From positions 124,001-188,000 of the forward strand of contig NZ_CABFVD010000001.1 in NCBI RefSeq assembly GCF_902143515.1: DNA of 64,000 nt, in the 5' to 3' direction. The translations under genes were made by a program, and so were the position numbers. The notes beneath the pieces are model-generated. The model was given only the letters and a program-made list of their open reading frames with translations. It ran no database searches and was not told the origin of the DNA. Source of the stretch: Hathewaya massiliensis (GTDB lineage: Bacteria; Bacillota; Clostridia; Clostridiales; Clostridiaceae). Of the stretch, positions 1-8,730 are shown one piece after another. Positions within the stretch are counted from its first letter, which is position 1, and the number at the start of each line of letters is the position of its first letter.

Positions 1-494
1 CTTGGTTGAATCCCTTCATTGTTTTGGTACTTTCCACTGTTATACTTACTATATTCACCATTAATATCATGATAATAGATTTGACATATTTCTACATTAG
101 GATATATTATTATTGGCTGAACGCAAAAAATTTCTAAGGTCCAATATCCTGAAAATCCCACATCACCAAATCCAGCAGTTATGTGTATAAAAAGTCCTAA
201 TCTTCCAACAGAAGATCTCCCTTCTAGCATAGGCACTACTTTATCAGTCTTAGTGTATTCAACAGTACTTCCTAGATATAATTTCCCTGGTTCCAAAAGT
301 AAACCTTCCTCAGGTATAATAATCTTACTTGCTTTATTTTCCTTTTTCATATCTAACACATTCTCATCGTAAACCAATAATTCATTATGCAGTTTTAAAT
401 TATAACTATTAGGATTTAATTGTTTTTCATTAAATGGTTCTATAAATATATCTTTATTTAATCTATTTTTAATTTCTTTTCCTGAAAGTATCAT
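1..494 (-). CDS. dcd: dCTP deaminase, 3' end cut by window edge
   Basis: Deaminates dCTP to dUTP (or onward to dUMP in bifunctional members) for thymidylate synthesis in the cytosol. The visible 164 residues begin MILSGKEIKNRL and carry the family core EGRSSVGRLGL, then HITAGFGDVGFSG and TLEI, whose Glu matches the catalytic Glu of the trimeric dCTP deaminase/dUTPase fold. The reading frame is open to the left window edge and ends within GKYQNNEGIQP, close to the usual C-terminus, so about ten residues are missing. The ATG at 494 follows a GGAGG-type ribosome site. A terminator separates it from the collagenase gene upstream, so it is probably its own unit. Confidence 0.93.
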   Translation of the reverse strand, partial: MILSGKEIKNRLNKDIFIEPFNEKQLNPNSYNLKLHNELLVYDENVLDMKKENKASKIIIPEEGLLLEPGKLYLGSTVEYTKTDKVVPMLEGRSSVGRLGLFIHITAGFGDVGFSGYWTLEIFCVQPIIIYPNVEICQIYYHDINGEYSKYNSGKYQNNEGIQP

Positions 495-589
495 AATACT
501 CCTCCAAAATTTTATTTTCAGTTCTTAATTAAATTTAATAAAGTCAGAGTTATTATAGCAAAGAAATATAATTGTAGTCAAAAAATTAA

Positions 590-626
590 TCAAAGGATAT
601 CCTTAAATATTAAGGTTATCCTTTGA
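590..626 (-). terminator. Rho-independent terminator after collagenase gene
   Basis: Arms 590-604 and 612-626 pair over 15 bp with one mismatch around a 7-nt loop. On the minus strand the hairpin is followed by a T-rich run. It lies 15 nt beyond the collagenase stop codon. Confidence 0.8.
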
Positions 627-640
627 CTATTAATTAATCC

Positions 641-3600
641 TTATCTTCCTACAGAACCACTTACATTAATTCTATATGGCATATATTGTCCACTGTACAT
701 ATATAAGTGTATATAATATTTTCCTGATTTTTGAGCCTTAAAACTTCCTTTTAAATTATAACCATCTTCTGTTGCATAAGCTACTGCATTATTATTTTCA
801 TCATATACTACCCAAGTAGCTCCTCCGTAACCCAATTTAGCTATATCAATTTTTACTTCTCCTGGAGTTATTACATCAAAGTAGAAGAAATCACTATAGT
901 CAGTATTATCTAATGTACCATTTACTGAAACACCTGGTAATATAGGTCCATTAGCCATTTCTTTAGAATCATTTGGTTCCGTTTCACGATTAATAGGATA
1001 TACAGGGTCTGTTACTACTATTTTTTTAGTTTTTTCTGTCATTTGTCCACTATTATCCATTACTTTGAGTGTAACAGTATATTCCCCCTTTTTCCTATAT
1101 AAATGTGTTGGATTTTGAACATAACTCACATCACTTCCATCACCAAAATCCCATTGGTAACCTGCAACTGAACCATCTGGGTCATAAGTTCCTTTTCCAT
1201 AGAAAGTAACTTCCTTATCTACATATGCTGTAGTAGGAACTTCCATATATACAACTGGTAATTGATTTTCTGATAAATCTTTTACTCCAACTGTAGTTTT
1301 AGATATAGAATATCCACCCTTATCATCTGTAACTTTTAAAGTTACGTTATAAGTTCCAACTTTAGCATATGAATGTTCTGGATTCTCATCCTTACTCTTG
1401 TTTCCATCACCAAAATCCCATTCATAAGATACAATTTTACCATCTGGATCAAAAGAGCCTTCACTTGAGAATTTTATCTTAGTATTTTGTGTTCCATTAT
1501 AAGGTCCATTTATCTTACCATATGGCAGTGAATTTGTAGAATCATTTTCATCTGGCATATATCCATGGAATGCCACATCATAAGTCACATTATTTGATGC
1601 ATCTACTTTGTAATTAGTGAAATAAGCAGTAACTGTCTTATACCCACTCCAAGAATAAGCATCTAATTTCTTCAAGAACTCATTTGTTAGTTTATCCATT
1701 TGCTTGTAATCTTCTATTTTCCCCTTTGAAGTTCCAGCTGAATATTTTCCACGCAAAGTAAAAGTTTTAAAGAATTGTGACTTATTTATTTCAGTCTTAA
1801 CATCTTTTAATTTAGCAACATTCGTTATTTCTGAATAAATTTCATTAGGATTTTTATAAGCATGTCTTATTAAATAGTCATCTGAAACAAGTGGTACAGT
1901 TAAGTTATCATAATCATCTATTAATTTTTGCATATGGTCTTGATATCTATCATTTAATGAATAATTAGAACTTAACTCCTTCATGTAATCATCATATGCT
2001 TTAACATCGTTACTTTTAACAATGTTATTGATTTTATCTAATGTAGTGATATCTTTATTATACATATAATCTACAAAAACACATGCATAATTATAGAATT
2101 CAAATCCACTTGCATACTTAGAATTAACTGTATCAGAAACCTTATATCTGTTATTCCTTGTTGTAGTACGAATATTATTTATAATACTTTTTCTTGGTAA
2201 TACCCCAGAAGTTCTTGTAGAGCCTGCAAAAAGTTCTGCCCCACCTTCTTCGTACCAAGTTAATCTATCGTTTTTATATAATTCTGTATCTCCCCATTGT
2301 CCCGGAACAGCATATCTTCCTTGTAGATAGTGAGTATATTCATGTCTAAATAACTCTTCTAGGGTATAAGTACTTTCTTCTGGAGTTCTTTCATACGTAA
2401 AGAAAGTTCCTTTTCCTTCAATATACATTCCACCATTATTAGTCTCATATCCATAAAGAACACTATTTAAAGTGTATTCATCTGGGCTATTGTAAATAAC
2501 CATGGTTAATATTTCATCTGGATTACCCGCTTCTAATGGATTATCTCTTCCCATTACTCTAAAGAACTGGGAATTTACTTCTTTTGAAGCCCAATAAAGT
2601 CTTTTTATTTTTTCTTCTTCTACTCTATCTCCAGCCTTGATTATTACCTTGCCATTATCAAAAGTATAAGTTTTTGGACAATATTTAGCCTTTCCTTCTT
2701 CCTTTAACTTCTCCATATCTATTTTATTACCTGCAGCATCTATTCCGTTATAATTTCTTCTGATTTGCTCTGCTGATTGCAAATGTTGTTGGCTAAGATA
2801 TGGGTACATTTTCATAGTTTGTGTTAGAGTCTCTATTCCAATTTTAGAATTGCTATGCAACTTACCTAAACTTGCTATATGATAAATTCCATTATCAATA
2901 ATCCAAGAATTCTTTTCATTTACTTCACCAATAAATGCTATATTTTTTACTTCATTAATAAATCCATCTATTTTTCTATACCATTGAGTTTCTTCCGGAC
3001 TCTTTTTTGTAGTACTTATATAAGTTGAAATATCATAGCTTGGACCACCTAAAACATTAAATAAAGCTGTTCCTTTAGCATTATCATTAACAAATATATT
3101 CATATTTTTAGTGTATTGTTTTAAAATTGGAGTAAAATTGTTAATTACTTCTGGATTAGATGCCCCATTCCATACAAAAAGTCCTGTAGAAGATACTATT
3201 TTATCTTGAACTTCTGTACCTAATACAAAATTAGGATTTCTTTGTATGGATAATACAGCTGGTATAGCCCTTTCTCTAAACTCTCTTTTATTTAACTCTT
3301 CTAATTCTTTATGATAAAAACCTTGATAAAATCCTGCTCTAACAACTTCTATTAGTGTTGGAATTCCCTTTGAATCTATATCTGTATATTGACTTCCTCT
3401 TCTTTGTATCTCGTCCATTAAAAAGGACATACGAGTTTTATCACCATAAAACTGTCTTGCATCTTCGCTGTACTGAAATAAATCTGTCAAGTTATATACG
3501 TCTGTTTTTACAAGTAAATCTACTAAATCATAATAACTTAACCTTCTTAAATCTGCTAGAGTATAATTCCTACTCTCCTCTTGTTGACCTAAAACAGCTT

Positions 3601-3718
3601 GTGCTCCATTATTGCTTTCTAAAGATGCATAAACTGGAACTACTGTGTTAAACGCAAGTACTGTAGCTAAAGTAACAGCTACCATAAGCCTTTTAGATAA
3701 AAAATTCCTTTTTTTCAT
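641..3718 (-). CDS. Secreted M9B collagenase with two PKD domains and a PPC domain
   Basis: Extracellular zinc metalloprotease that degrades collagen. Numbering from the ATG at 3718 gives 1025 residues. A Lys/Arg-rich start and hydrophobic core end near VYA-S, a plausible signal peptidase I site. The gluzincin motif HEYTH is at about 459-463, and the third zinc ligand is the Glu of WYEEGGAE at about 491, the 28-residue spacing known in clostridial collagenases. Two PKD domains follow, each with the WDFGDG signature, then one C-terminal pre-peptidase/collagen-binding-like domain starting ETEPNDS. ATG 3718 is chosen over ATG 3724 because the AGGGGG ribosome site overlaps the latter. The gene is monocistronic, with its own promoter and terminator. 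It resembles ColT/ColA-type enzymes; I leave the symbol blank because the species is uncertain. Confidence 0.93.
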   Translation of the reverse strand: MKKRNFLSKRLMVAVTLATVLAFNTVVPVYASLESNNGAQAVLGQQEESRNYTLADLRRLSYYDLVDLLVKTDVYNLTDLFQYSEDARQFYGDKTRMSFLMDEIQRRGSQYTDIDSKGIPTLIEVVRAGFYQGFYHKELEELNKREFRERAIPAVLSIQRNPNFVLGTEVQDKIVSSTGLFVWNGASNPEVINNFTPILKQYTKNMNIFVNDNAKGTALFNVLGGPSYDISTYISTTKKSPEETQWYRKIDGFINEVKNIAFIGEVNEKNSWIIDNGIYHIASLGKLHSNSKIGIETLTQTMKMYPYLSQQHLQSAEQIRRNYNGIDAAGNKIDMEKLKEEGKAKYCPKTYTFDNGKVIIKAGDRVEEEKIKRLYWASKEVNSQFFRVMGRDNPLEAGNPDEILTMVIYNSPDEYTLNSVLYGYETNNGGMYIEGKGTFFTYERTPEESTYTLEELFRHEYTHYLQGRYAVPGQWGDTELYKNDRLTWYEEGGAELFAGSTRTSGVLPRKSIINNIRTTTRNNRYKVSDTVNSKYASGFEFYNYACVFVDYMYNKDITTLDKINNIVKSNDVKAYDDYMKELSSNYSLNDRYQDHMQKLIDDYDNLTVPLVSDDYLIRHAYKNPNEIYSEITNVAKLKDVKTEINKSQFFKTFTLRGKYSAGTSKGKIEDYKQMDKLTNEFLKKLDAYSWSGYKTVTAYFTNYKVDASNNVTYDVAFHGYMPDENDSTNSLPYGKINGPYNGTQNTKIKFSSEGSFDPDGKIVSYEWDFGDGNKSKDENPEHSYAKVGTYNVTLKVTDDKGGYSISKTTVGVKDLSENQLPVVYMEVPTTAYVDKEVTFYGKGTYDPDGSVAGYQWDFGDGSDVSYVQNPTHLYRKKGEYTVTLKVMDNSGQMTEKTKKIVVTDPVYPINRETEPNDSKEMANGPILPGVSVNGTLDNTDYSDFFYFDVITPGEVKIDIAKLGYGGATWVVYDENNNAVAYATEDGYNLKGSFKAQKSGKYYIHLYMYSGQYMPYRINVSGSVGR

Positions 3719-3834
3719 AGTCATCCCCCTAATAAATTAAATTTTAAATTAAAAGATAATAACTTCTCCCTCCTTTATTGGAATATTGAGAAAATATCAA
3801 ATATTTCTATATAGGAACTAAATATGTTATATAT

Positions 3835-3863
3835 ATAATACAACCAATATTAAAATAGGTCAA
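3835..3863 (-). promoter_or_regulatory. Sigma-A-type promoter for collagenase
   Basis: On the minus strand TTGACC (3858-3863) is 17 nt from TATTAT (3835-3840), a near-consensus housekeeping promoter. It leaves a leader of roughly 110 nt before the start codon. That leader contains a second purine-rich AAGGAGGG stretch near 3766-3774 that is not followed by a start codon. The 384-bp gap 3719-4102 otherwise holds only very AT-rich sequence, the terminator at 4014-4061 and a repeat fragment at 4060-4089. I saw no VirR-box-like direct repeats. Confidence 0.65.
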
Positions 3864-4013
3864 TAATATATCCCATATTTTTTAATATTTTATTAATTAT
3901 TTTTTGTTTAAATTGATTAATTTTTTCATTAAATACTTTGTAAGATATTTTTCTTCATATAATGATTACGCATTATTTAAGTTATTTTTAATATTTACAA
4001 TAATAATGAGCAT

Positions 4014-4061
4014 AAAAAAACACTTTCAATATAGTTATACCTATATTGAAAGTGTTTTTTT
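4014..4061. terminator. Bidirectional terminator between yebC and collagenase gene
   Basis: Arms 4021-4034 and 4041-4054 form a perfect 14-bp stem with a 6-nt loop. It is flanked by seven A on the left and seven T on the right, so it can act in either direction. It mainly terminates the leftward yebC transcript. Confidence 0.88.
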
Positions 4062-4089
4062 ATCCTATGGCTATCTTCTCTAATACTCT
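4060..4089. repeat. Fragment of dispersed inverted-repeat family 1
   Basis: Read on the minus strand these 30 nt match the end of the element at 30419-30493 at about 24 of 30 positions, including AGTAYTAGAG and the final GGATAA. Only one end is present. It abuts the terminator and lies just beyond the yebC stop, so it looks like a decayed copy or a shared 3'-end motif. Confidence 0.5.
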
Positions 4090-4102
4090 ACTTGAACTTT
4101 AT

Positions 4103-4843
4103 TTATTCTTCCCATCCCTCTGGGAACTCAGCATTGTGGTAAACGTTTTGAACATCCTCATCTTCTTCTAACACATCAAGCATCTTTTGAAATTTACCTG
4201 CTGTATCCTCATCTATTCCTGCATATGTATCTGGGATACTCTTAAGTTCAGCTTCTAAGAATTCTAATCCATTTTCTTCTAAAGCTTCCCTAACATCACC
4301 AAAATCTTCTGGTTCTGTTGTAATAACGAAAACTTCTTCCTCTGATTGAAAATCTTCAGCTCCAGCATCTAATGCCATCATCATTAACTCTTCTTCATCA
4401 AGCTCACTAGTTCGTTCTATAACCAATTGACCTTTTTTCTGGAACATAAAGGAGACACATCCTGTAGAACCTAAATTTCCTCCATGTTTTGAAAAAGCAT
4501 GTCTTACATTACCAGCACTTCTGTTTTTATTATCCGTTAATACTTCTACTAAAACAGCTATTCCTGATGGACCATATCCTTCATATACTATTTCCTCATA
4601 GTCAACTCCCGCAAGTTCACCTGTAGCTTTTTTTATAGCCCTATCTATTGAATCTTTAGGCATATTATTAGCCTTTGCTTTTGCAATAACATCTCTTAAC
4701 CTAGGATTTGCATCTGGGTTAGCTCCACCTGTTTTAGCTGCAATAGCTATTTCTTTACCTATTTTAGTGAATATTTTACCTCTTTTTGCATCTACTTTAC
4801 CTTTTTTAGCCTGTATATTATGCCACTTTGAATGTCCTGACAT
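4103..4843 (-). CDS. yebC: YebC/PmpR family regulator or translation factor
   Basis: This 246-residue cytosolic protein has the highly conserved family start [16 protein letters not shown], and the internal blocks [21 protein letters not shown] and [14 protein letters not shown] at family-typical spacing. Members have been described as DNA-binding regulators and more recently as ribosome-associated factors that relieve stalling at proline-rich stretches. The sequence does not say which role applies here. The C-terminal third is very acidic, as is usual. It has its own promoter (5007-5036) and terminator (4014-4061), so it is probably monocistronic. Confidence 0.95.
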   Translation of the reverse strand: MSGHSKWHNIQAKKGKVDAKRGKIFTKIGKEIAIAAKTGGANPDANPRLRDVIAKAKANNMPKDSIDRAIKKATGELAGVDYEEIVYEGYGPSGIAVLVEVLTDNKNRSAGNVRHAFSKHGGNLGSTGCVSFMFQKKGQLVIERTSELDEEELMMMALDAGAEDFQSEEEVFVITTEPEDFGDVREALEENGLEFLEAELKSIPDTYAGIDEDTAGKFQKMLDVLEEDEDVQNVYHNAEFPEGWEE

Positions 4844-5006
4844 ATACTTATTCTCCTTCCAATTTATAAAATAAACTTAGTTTATATTAAGTTTTTGTAT
4901 GCTTAAATTTTAATCTAGGAAACCTTGCACTAATAACTATATTTCATTAAAATATAATATTTTTAATTATTGCCTAGAAAATAACCCTTAATTGAAATCT
5001 TTTAAT

Positions 5007-5036
5007 ATTATAACATGTTAATTATTATTTTTACAA
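5007..5036 (-). promoter_or_regulatory. Sigma-A-type promoter for yebC
   Basis: On the minus strand TTGTAA (5031-5036) is 18 nt from a perfect TATAAT (5007-5012). It lies in the 203-bp gap between yigZ and yebC and would give a leader of about 155 nt. Confidence 0.5.
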
Positions 5037-5046
5037 GGGTAGCTGT

Positions 5047-5694
5047 TTACTCTTCTTCATAAAGCCTATGTTCTAATTTAAAATAGTGCTTAGAATCATC
5101 TCTTAAAAGTATACCTTTACCTGAGGTTATATTCATTATCTCTCTTTCTACTTCTTCTATTTTATCTAACTCTAAAAATAAAGTTAATATAACCTTATCT
5201 GAATATTCTATGTCTTCTATATGAATATTACTTTGAAGAAAACTATGCTGTACCTTTCCTAAAAGATCGTATTCTATTTCTATATTTACCTTAGCGCCTA
5301 AGACTTTTTCAACTATTTGTCCCTCTTTTACAGCTTCTGCTGCTGCTTTAGAATATGCCCTAGTAAGTCCTGAAGCTCCAAGTAAAATTCCTCCAAAATA
5401 TCTTGTTACAACAATAACAGTATCAGTTAAATTATTCTTTTTAATAACTTCTAATACAGGGATCCCACCAGTTCCTTTAGGTTCTCCATCATCACTATAC
5501 CTCTGTATACCCATGTTTTCACCTATAATATATGCATAAACATTGTGTCTTGCATCTTTATACTTTTCTTTAATTTCCTCTATAAAAGCCTTAGCCTCTT
5601 CTTCTGTATTAACCCTATTTACATGTCCTATAAAAGTAGACTTTTTTTCATCAAATTCTGATACTGCCCTATTTCTAATAGTATAATAACTCAT
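5047..5694 (-). CDS. yigZ: YigZ/IMPACT family protein
   Basis: A 215-residue cytosolic protein of the UPF0029/IMPACT family. The N-terminal domain carries the signature region RHNVYAYIIGE, then RYSDDGEPKGTGGIPVLE and VTRYFGGILLGASGLTRAY, followed by the usual smaller ferredoxin-like C-terminal domain. The biochemical role in bacteria is not established; relatives of the eukaryotic IMPACT protein act in translation control. It is the last gene of the apparent hflX operon, 18 nt after the HEAT-repeat gene, with ATG 5694 after a GGGGGG ribosome site. Confidence 0.92.
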   Translation of the reverse strand: MSYYTIRNRAVSEFDEKKSTFIGHVNRVNTEEEAKAFIEEIKEKYKDARHNVYAYIIGENMGIQRYSDDGEPKGTGGIPVLEVIKKNNLTDTVIVVTRYFGGILLGASGLTRAYSKAAAEAVKEGQIVEKVLGAKVNIEIEYDLLGKVQHSFLQSNIHIEDIEYSDKVILTLFLELDKIEEVEREIMNITSGKGILLRDDSKHYFKLEHRLYEEE

Positions 5695-5712
5695 GATTAC
5701 CCCCCCTTAAAC

Positions 5713-6384
5713 TTATTTTCTCCCTCTTACTTCTTCTATAGACTCTAAATAATTTTCACAAGCTTCCTTTAAATATTTTTTGTCTGTAGAATTTAAAATT
5801 TTCTTTACTTTTTCTACTCCCCTATTACTTTTTATTCTTTCAAGAGACTTAATGGCATATTGAATAACCTGGGAATTCTCATCTTCAAGTGCTCTTATTA
5901 AAGCACTTTCACCTTTTAAATTCTCAAACTTCCCTAAGGCTGATACCGAAAGCCTTCTTAAATTTATATTCTTATGAACAGAAGCCTTAAGTAATATACT
6001 TATGGCTCCTTCGTATTTTGCCTCACCTATTAACCATATAGATTTTTCCTTCTGCTTCCAATCCATATGATTGTATCTTTCAATTATGTAATGCATAAGT
6101 TTCTCTTTTAATATATTGTCCATAGAATCTAAAACTCTTATACGCTCTTCTTTTGCTACTGTGCAAAGATAATTAAATAACTCTTCTTCATTTTTTGCCT
6201 TAGATAAAATTCCAAATTTAATTTTACCACTTATAATATGAGATTGAATTTCTTCTCTTTCTAATTTTCTTATCTTTGCAATTGCATTTATAGACTTCCC
6301 TTCTAAAAATAAATAATATGATATTTCTTCTGAAGAAAATTCATCTGTATTGTTCCAATTAAAATCTAAAAAACCTTTTTTCAA
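5713..6384 (-). CDS. HEAT-repeat protein with N-terminal helix-turn-helix-like segment
   Basis: 223 residues, starting at TTG 6384. Residues 1-60 contain a short region (SINAIAKIRKLEREEIQSHI) that reads like a sigma-like helix-turn-helix. Residues from about 110 to 215 form HEAT/PBS-lyase-type helical repeats, for example a unit ending in LRRLSVSALGKFENLKGESALIRALED. Such proteins are usually adaptor or DNA-binding scaffolds; no enzyme motif is visible. It lies in the hflX operon, 15 nt after the MocR gene and 18 nt before yigZ. The specific function is unknown. Confidence 0.8.
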   Translation of the reverse strand: MKKGFLDFNWNNTDEFSSEEISYYLFLEGKSINAIAKIRKLEREEIQSHIISGKIKFGILSKAKNEEELFNYLCTVAKEERIRVLDSMDNILKEKLMHYIIERYNHMDWKQKEKSIWLIGEAKYEGAISILLKASVHKNINLRRLSVSALGKFENLKGESALIRALEDENSQVIQYAIKSLERIKSNRGVEKVKKILNSTDKKYLKEACENYLESIEEVRGRK

Positions 6385-6399
6385 AAATACTCACTCTCT

Positions 6400-7806
6400 T
6401 TATTTATTAGTTTTTAAAGCATCTTTTAATAACTCAGTTCCTTTTAAAATCTCTTCTCTTGTTAAATTAGAGAAACCAATTTTAAAATAAGGAAGACCTT
6501 CTGCATAATTTTTATAAAATAAGACCCCTGGAGTTATTATAAGATTTTTCTCTTTGCATTTATAAAATAAATCAACACAGTTAGTATTTTTTAACTTTAA
6601 ATATAGACTAAGTCCACCCTTTGAAGGATAGAAGCTAAGTTCATCTTTAAAATTTGTATCTAAGATTTCAGTTAAAAAATTATAAGTTTCCTTATAATTT
6701 TCTCTTAAATCATCTATATGGGTTTTCCAATACCCTTTGTTTATATATAAATCTAAAGCCCTTTGCATTAGGCTTGATGTAGATATATCTGTGTTGATTT
6801 TACAGTTTATCACGTTTTCTAAAAACTTTTGTGGACACATTAAATATCCAAGTCTTATACCTGGAAGGAATATCTTAGAAAAACTTTTAATATAGATTAC
6901 CCTCTCATGCTTATCTAGGCTTTTAAAACTATTATATCTTATTTCATCATCATATATAAGCTCAGACAAATAATCGTCCTCAATAATATAAAAGTCATAT
7001 ATATTAGCTAGATTTAATATTTTTTCTTTCTTTTCTAAGCTATAGGAAATACCTGTAGGATTTTGAAAATAACTCATAGTATAAAAACATTTTATTTTAT
7101 TCTTTTTTAGTATTTTTTCAAATTCTTCTAAGTCTATACCGTCCTTTTCCATAGGTACTTCTAGGATATTAGCCCTTCTCCATTTAAATACAGAAAGTGC
7201 TCCATTATATGTAGGTTTTTCTACAATTACATTATCCTTAACATTAATTATTGCCTTAGATATTACATCTATTCCTTGTTGTGCTCCTGATATGATTAAA
7301 ATCTCATCTGTTTCCTTTTCTCCATTCCAAAAAAAGTTATTTATACTTTCTCTAAGTCCCTCATAACCTAGGACTTCTTTATATATGAAAGCAGATGCTC
7401 CATCCCTATCTAAAACTTCATTTAAAACTTTTTTAAAGTTTTTTATAGGAAAGTAATTATTAAGAGTTTTTTCCCCTACAAAATCTATATATGACCTATT
7501 GTCCTTGTAGTTTATTTTTTTAATTGTATTAGAATAATCTTTTTTAAAATTAATTCCTGTATCCCTCTTTTTAACATAAGTTCCACTACCTATTTTTTGA
7601 ACTGCATGCCCCTCTTCTTCTAATTTCTTATAGGCACTTATTATTGTATCCTTATTCACATTCAATAACTTGCTAAGTTCCCTTATAGAAGGCAATTTAT
7701 CTCCATCTCCTAATTCCCCCTCTTCTATAAGTGTTTTTATATGTCTCTGAACTTGCAAATATTTAGGTTTTTGTCCCTTAAACTCCAATTCATATATATT
7801 CACCAT
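6400..7806 (-). CDS. MocR/PdxR-type GntR regulator with aminotransferase domain
   Basis: 468 residues. The N-terminal winged helix (about 10-80) has the GntR pattern KLPSIRELSKLLNVNKDTIISAYKKLEEEG. The C-terminal fold-type I aminotransferase domain carries the PLP-lysine region SFSKIFLPGIRLGY and YFQNPTGISYS. MocR regulators use PLP or a PLP-amino acid adduct as effector, classically controlling vitamin B6 or GABA genes. No pdx or gab gene is adjacent, so the target is unknown. It sits in the middle of the hflX operon, 10 nt after the nucleotidyltransferase gene. The start could be ATG 7806 or the adjacent GTG. Confidence 0.9.
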   Translation of the reverse strand: MVNIYELEFKGQKPKYLQVQRHIKTLIEEGELGDGDKLPSIRELSKLLNVNKDTIISAYKKLEEEGHAVQKIGSGTYVKKRDTGINFKKDYSNTIKKINYKDNRSYIDFVGEKTLNNYFPIKNFKKVLNEVLDRDGASAFIYKEVLGYEGLRESINNFFWNGEKETDEILIISGAQQGIDVISKAIINVKDNVIVEKPTYNGALSVFKWRRANILEVPMEKDGIDLEEFEKILKKNKIKCFYTMSYFQNPTGISYSLEKKEKILNLANIYDFYIIEDDYLSELIYDDEIRYNSFKSLDKHERVIYIKSFSKIFLPGIRLGYLMCPQKFLENVINCKINTDISTSSLMQRALDLYINKGYWKTHIDDLRENYKETYNFLTEILDTNFKDELSFYPSKGGLSLYLKLKNTNCVDLFYKCKEKNLIITPGVLFYKNYAEGLPYFKIGFSNLTREEILKGTELLKDALKTNK

Positions 7807-7816
7807 AATCTCCTAA

Positions 7817-8713
7817 TTATATATAGTATACATTTTCATGAATTAAAATTTCACCATTAAGACCTTTATAGCCTCTTCTGGCTTTATTTATTATTTTTAA
7901 CTCATAAAGTTTTGTTAAAATTTCCTCCATATTTATATTATAATCCTTTAGACATAACCCTTCTCTAATTTCATTAGAACTAAGATGACACTCTTTCTGT
8001 TGTAGATATTGAATAACTATTGAGGCATAAAGTTTTATATCTGAACTTATTCTCTCTTCAACAAAATCTAAAAATTCCTGTATAGTAATACTTAAGTCAT
8101 TTTTATCTTTAAAAAACTTATCTACTTGCTCACATAGTCTTTCATCTACACTTAATGCCATAGTTACTATGTCTCTATTTATAATATATCCAGAAAAATT
8201 TACAATTAACTTAGAATAATCTCTTAGTACAATATTACACAGAGTATAGGCATTATATATAGATTCCATATACAAATATTTTTTACATTCTGATATACTT
8301 TTTAATAGTTTACTTAGAAATGAAATATTCCATTTTTCTCTATGAAAATCACTATAAAATCTATCTTCATCATATAATTTATCTATATCCTTATCGATTG
8401 AATAAATTAATTTTGAAGAAGAAAACAGTCGGTGAATATGTTGTCCTTTATTATCTCCACTACAAAGTCTTATTAAGTCATTTTTACTTATAAGCCTTAT
8501 GTGTACTGGTATATCATTGTAATCACTATATATATTTCTAATTTCCTTTTGTTCTTCGCTACTTATAACCATCATATCTATATCAGATTTTTCCCATATA
8601 TCACCGTTTATTACAGAACCAAAAACTAAAATAGCAACTACTGAGTTTTTTTTCTTTAGTTCCTCTGTAGCTTTAGTAAAGGCCCCTTGATATTCTAAGA
8701 TAGTTTTTGGCAT
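7817..8713 (-). CDS. Nucleotidyltransferase-domain protein (MNT type)
   Basis: 298 residues. The N-terminal DNA polymerase beta-like nucleotidyltransferase motif GSVINGDIWEKSDIDMMVI (about 32-50) has the paired Asp residues of the active site. The rest is helical and resembles HEPN-containing or kanamycin-nucleotidyltransferase-like architectures, with a possible winged-helix end (about 240-298). It could modify a small molecule, RNA or protein by nucleotidylation. No separate HEPN toxin gene lies beside it, so a MNT/HEPN toxin-antitoxin pair is not supported. It is the second gene of the hflX operon, with ATG 8713 after AGGAGGG. Confidence 0.8.
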   Translation of the reverse strand: MPKTILEYQGAFTKATEELKKKNSVVAILVFGSVINGDIWEKSDIDMMVISSEEQKEIRNIYSDYNDIPVHIRLISKNDLIRLCSGDNKGQHIHRLFSSSKLIYSIDKDIDKLYDEDRFYSDFHREKWNISFLSKLLKSISECKKYLYMESIYNAYTLCNIVLRDYSKLIVNFSGYIINRDIVTMALSVDERLCEQVDKFFKDKNDLSITIQEFLDFVEERISSDIKLYASIVIQYLQQKECHLSSNEIREGLCLKDYNINMEEILTKLYELKIINKARRGYKGLNGEILIHENVYYI

Positions 8714-8730
8714 TTAAATCCCTCCTGATT

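Noticed and set aside
181-372. Short plus-strand frame
   Set aside because: It is antisense to dcd, which has clear family motifs.
641-3718. Collagenase as evidence for a plasmid, as with colT in C. tetani
   Set aside because: The surrounding genes (dcd, yebC, hflX, sporulation genes) are chromosomal, so this copy is on the chromosome.
7817-8713. MNT/HEPN toxin-antitoxin pair
   Set aside because: The nucleotidyltransferase is about 300 residues and no separate HEPN gene is adjacent; it sits in a housekeeping-like operon.
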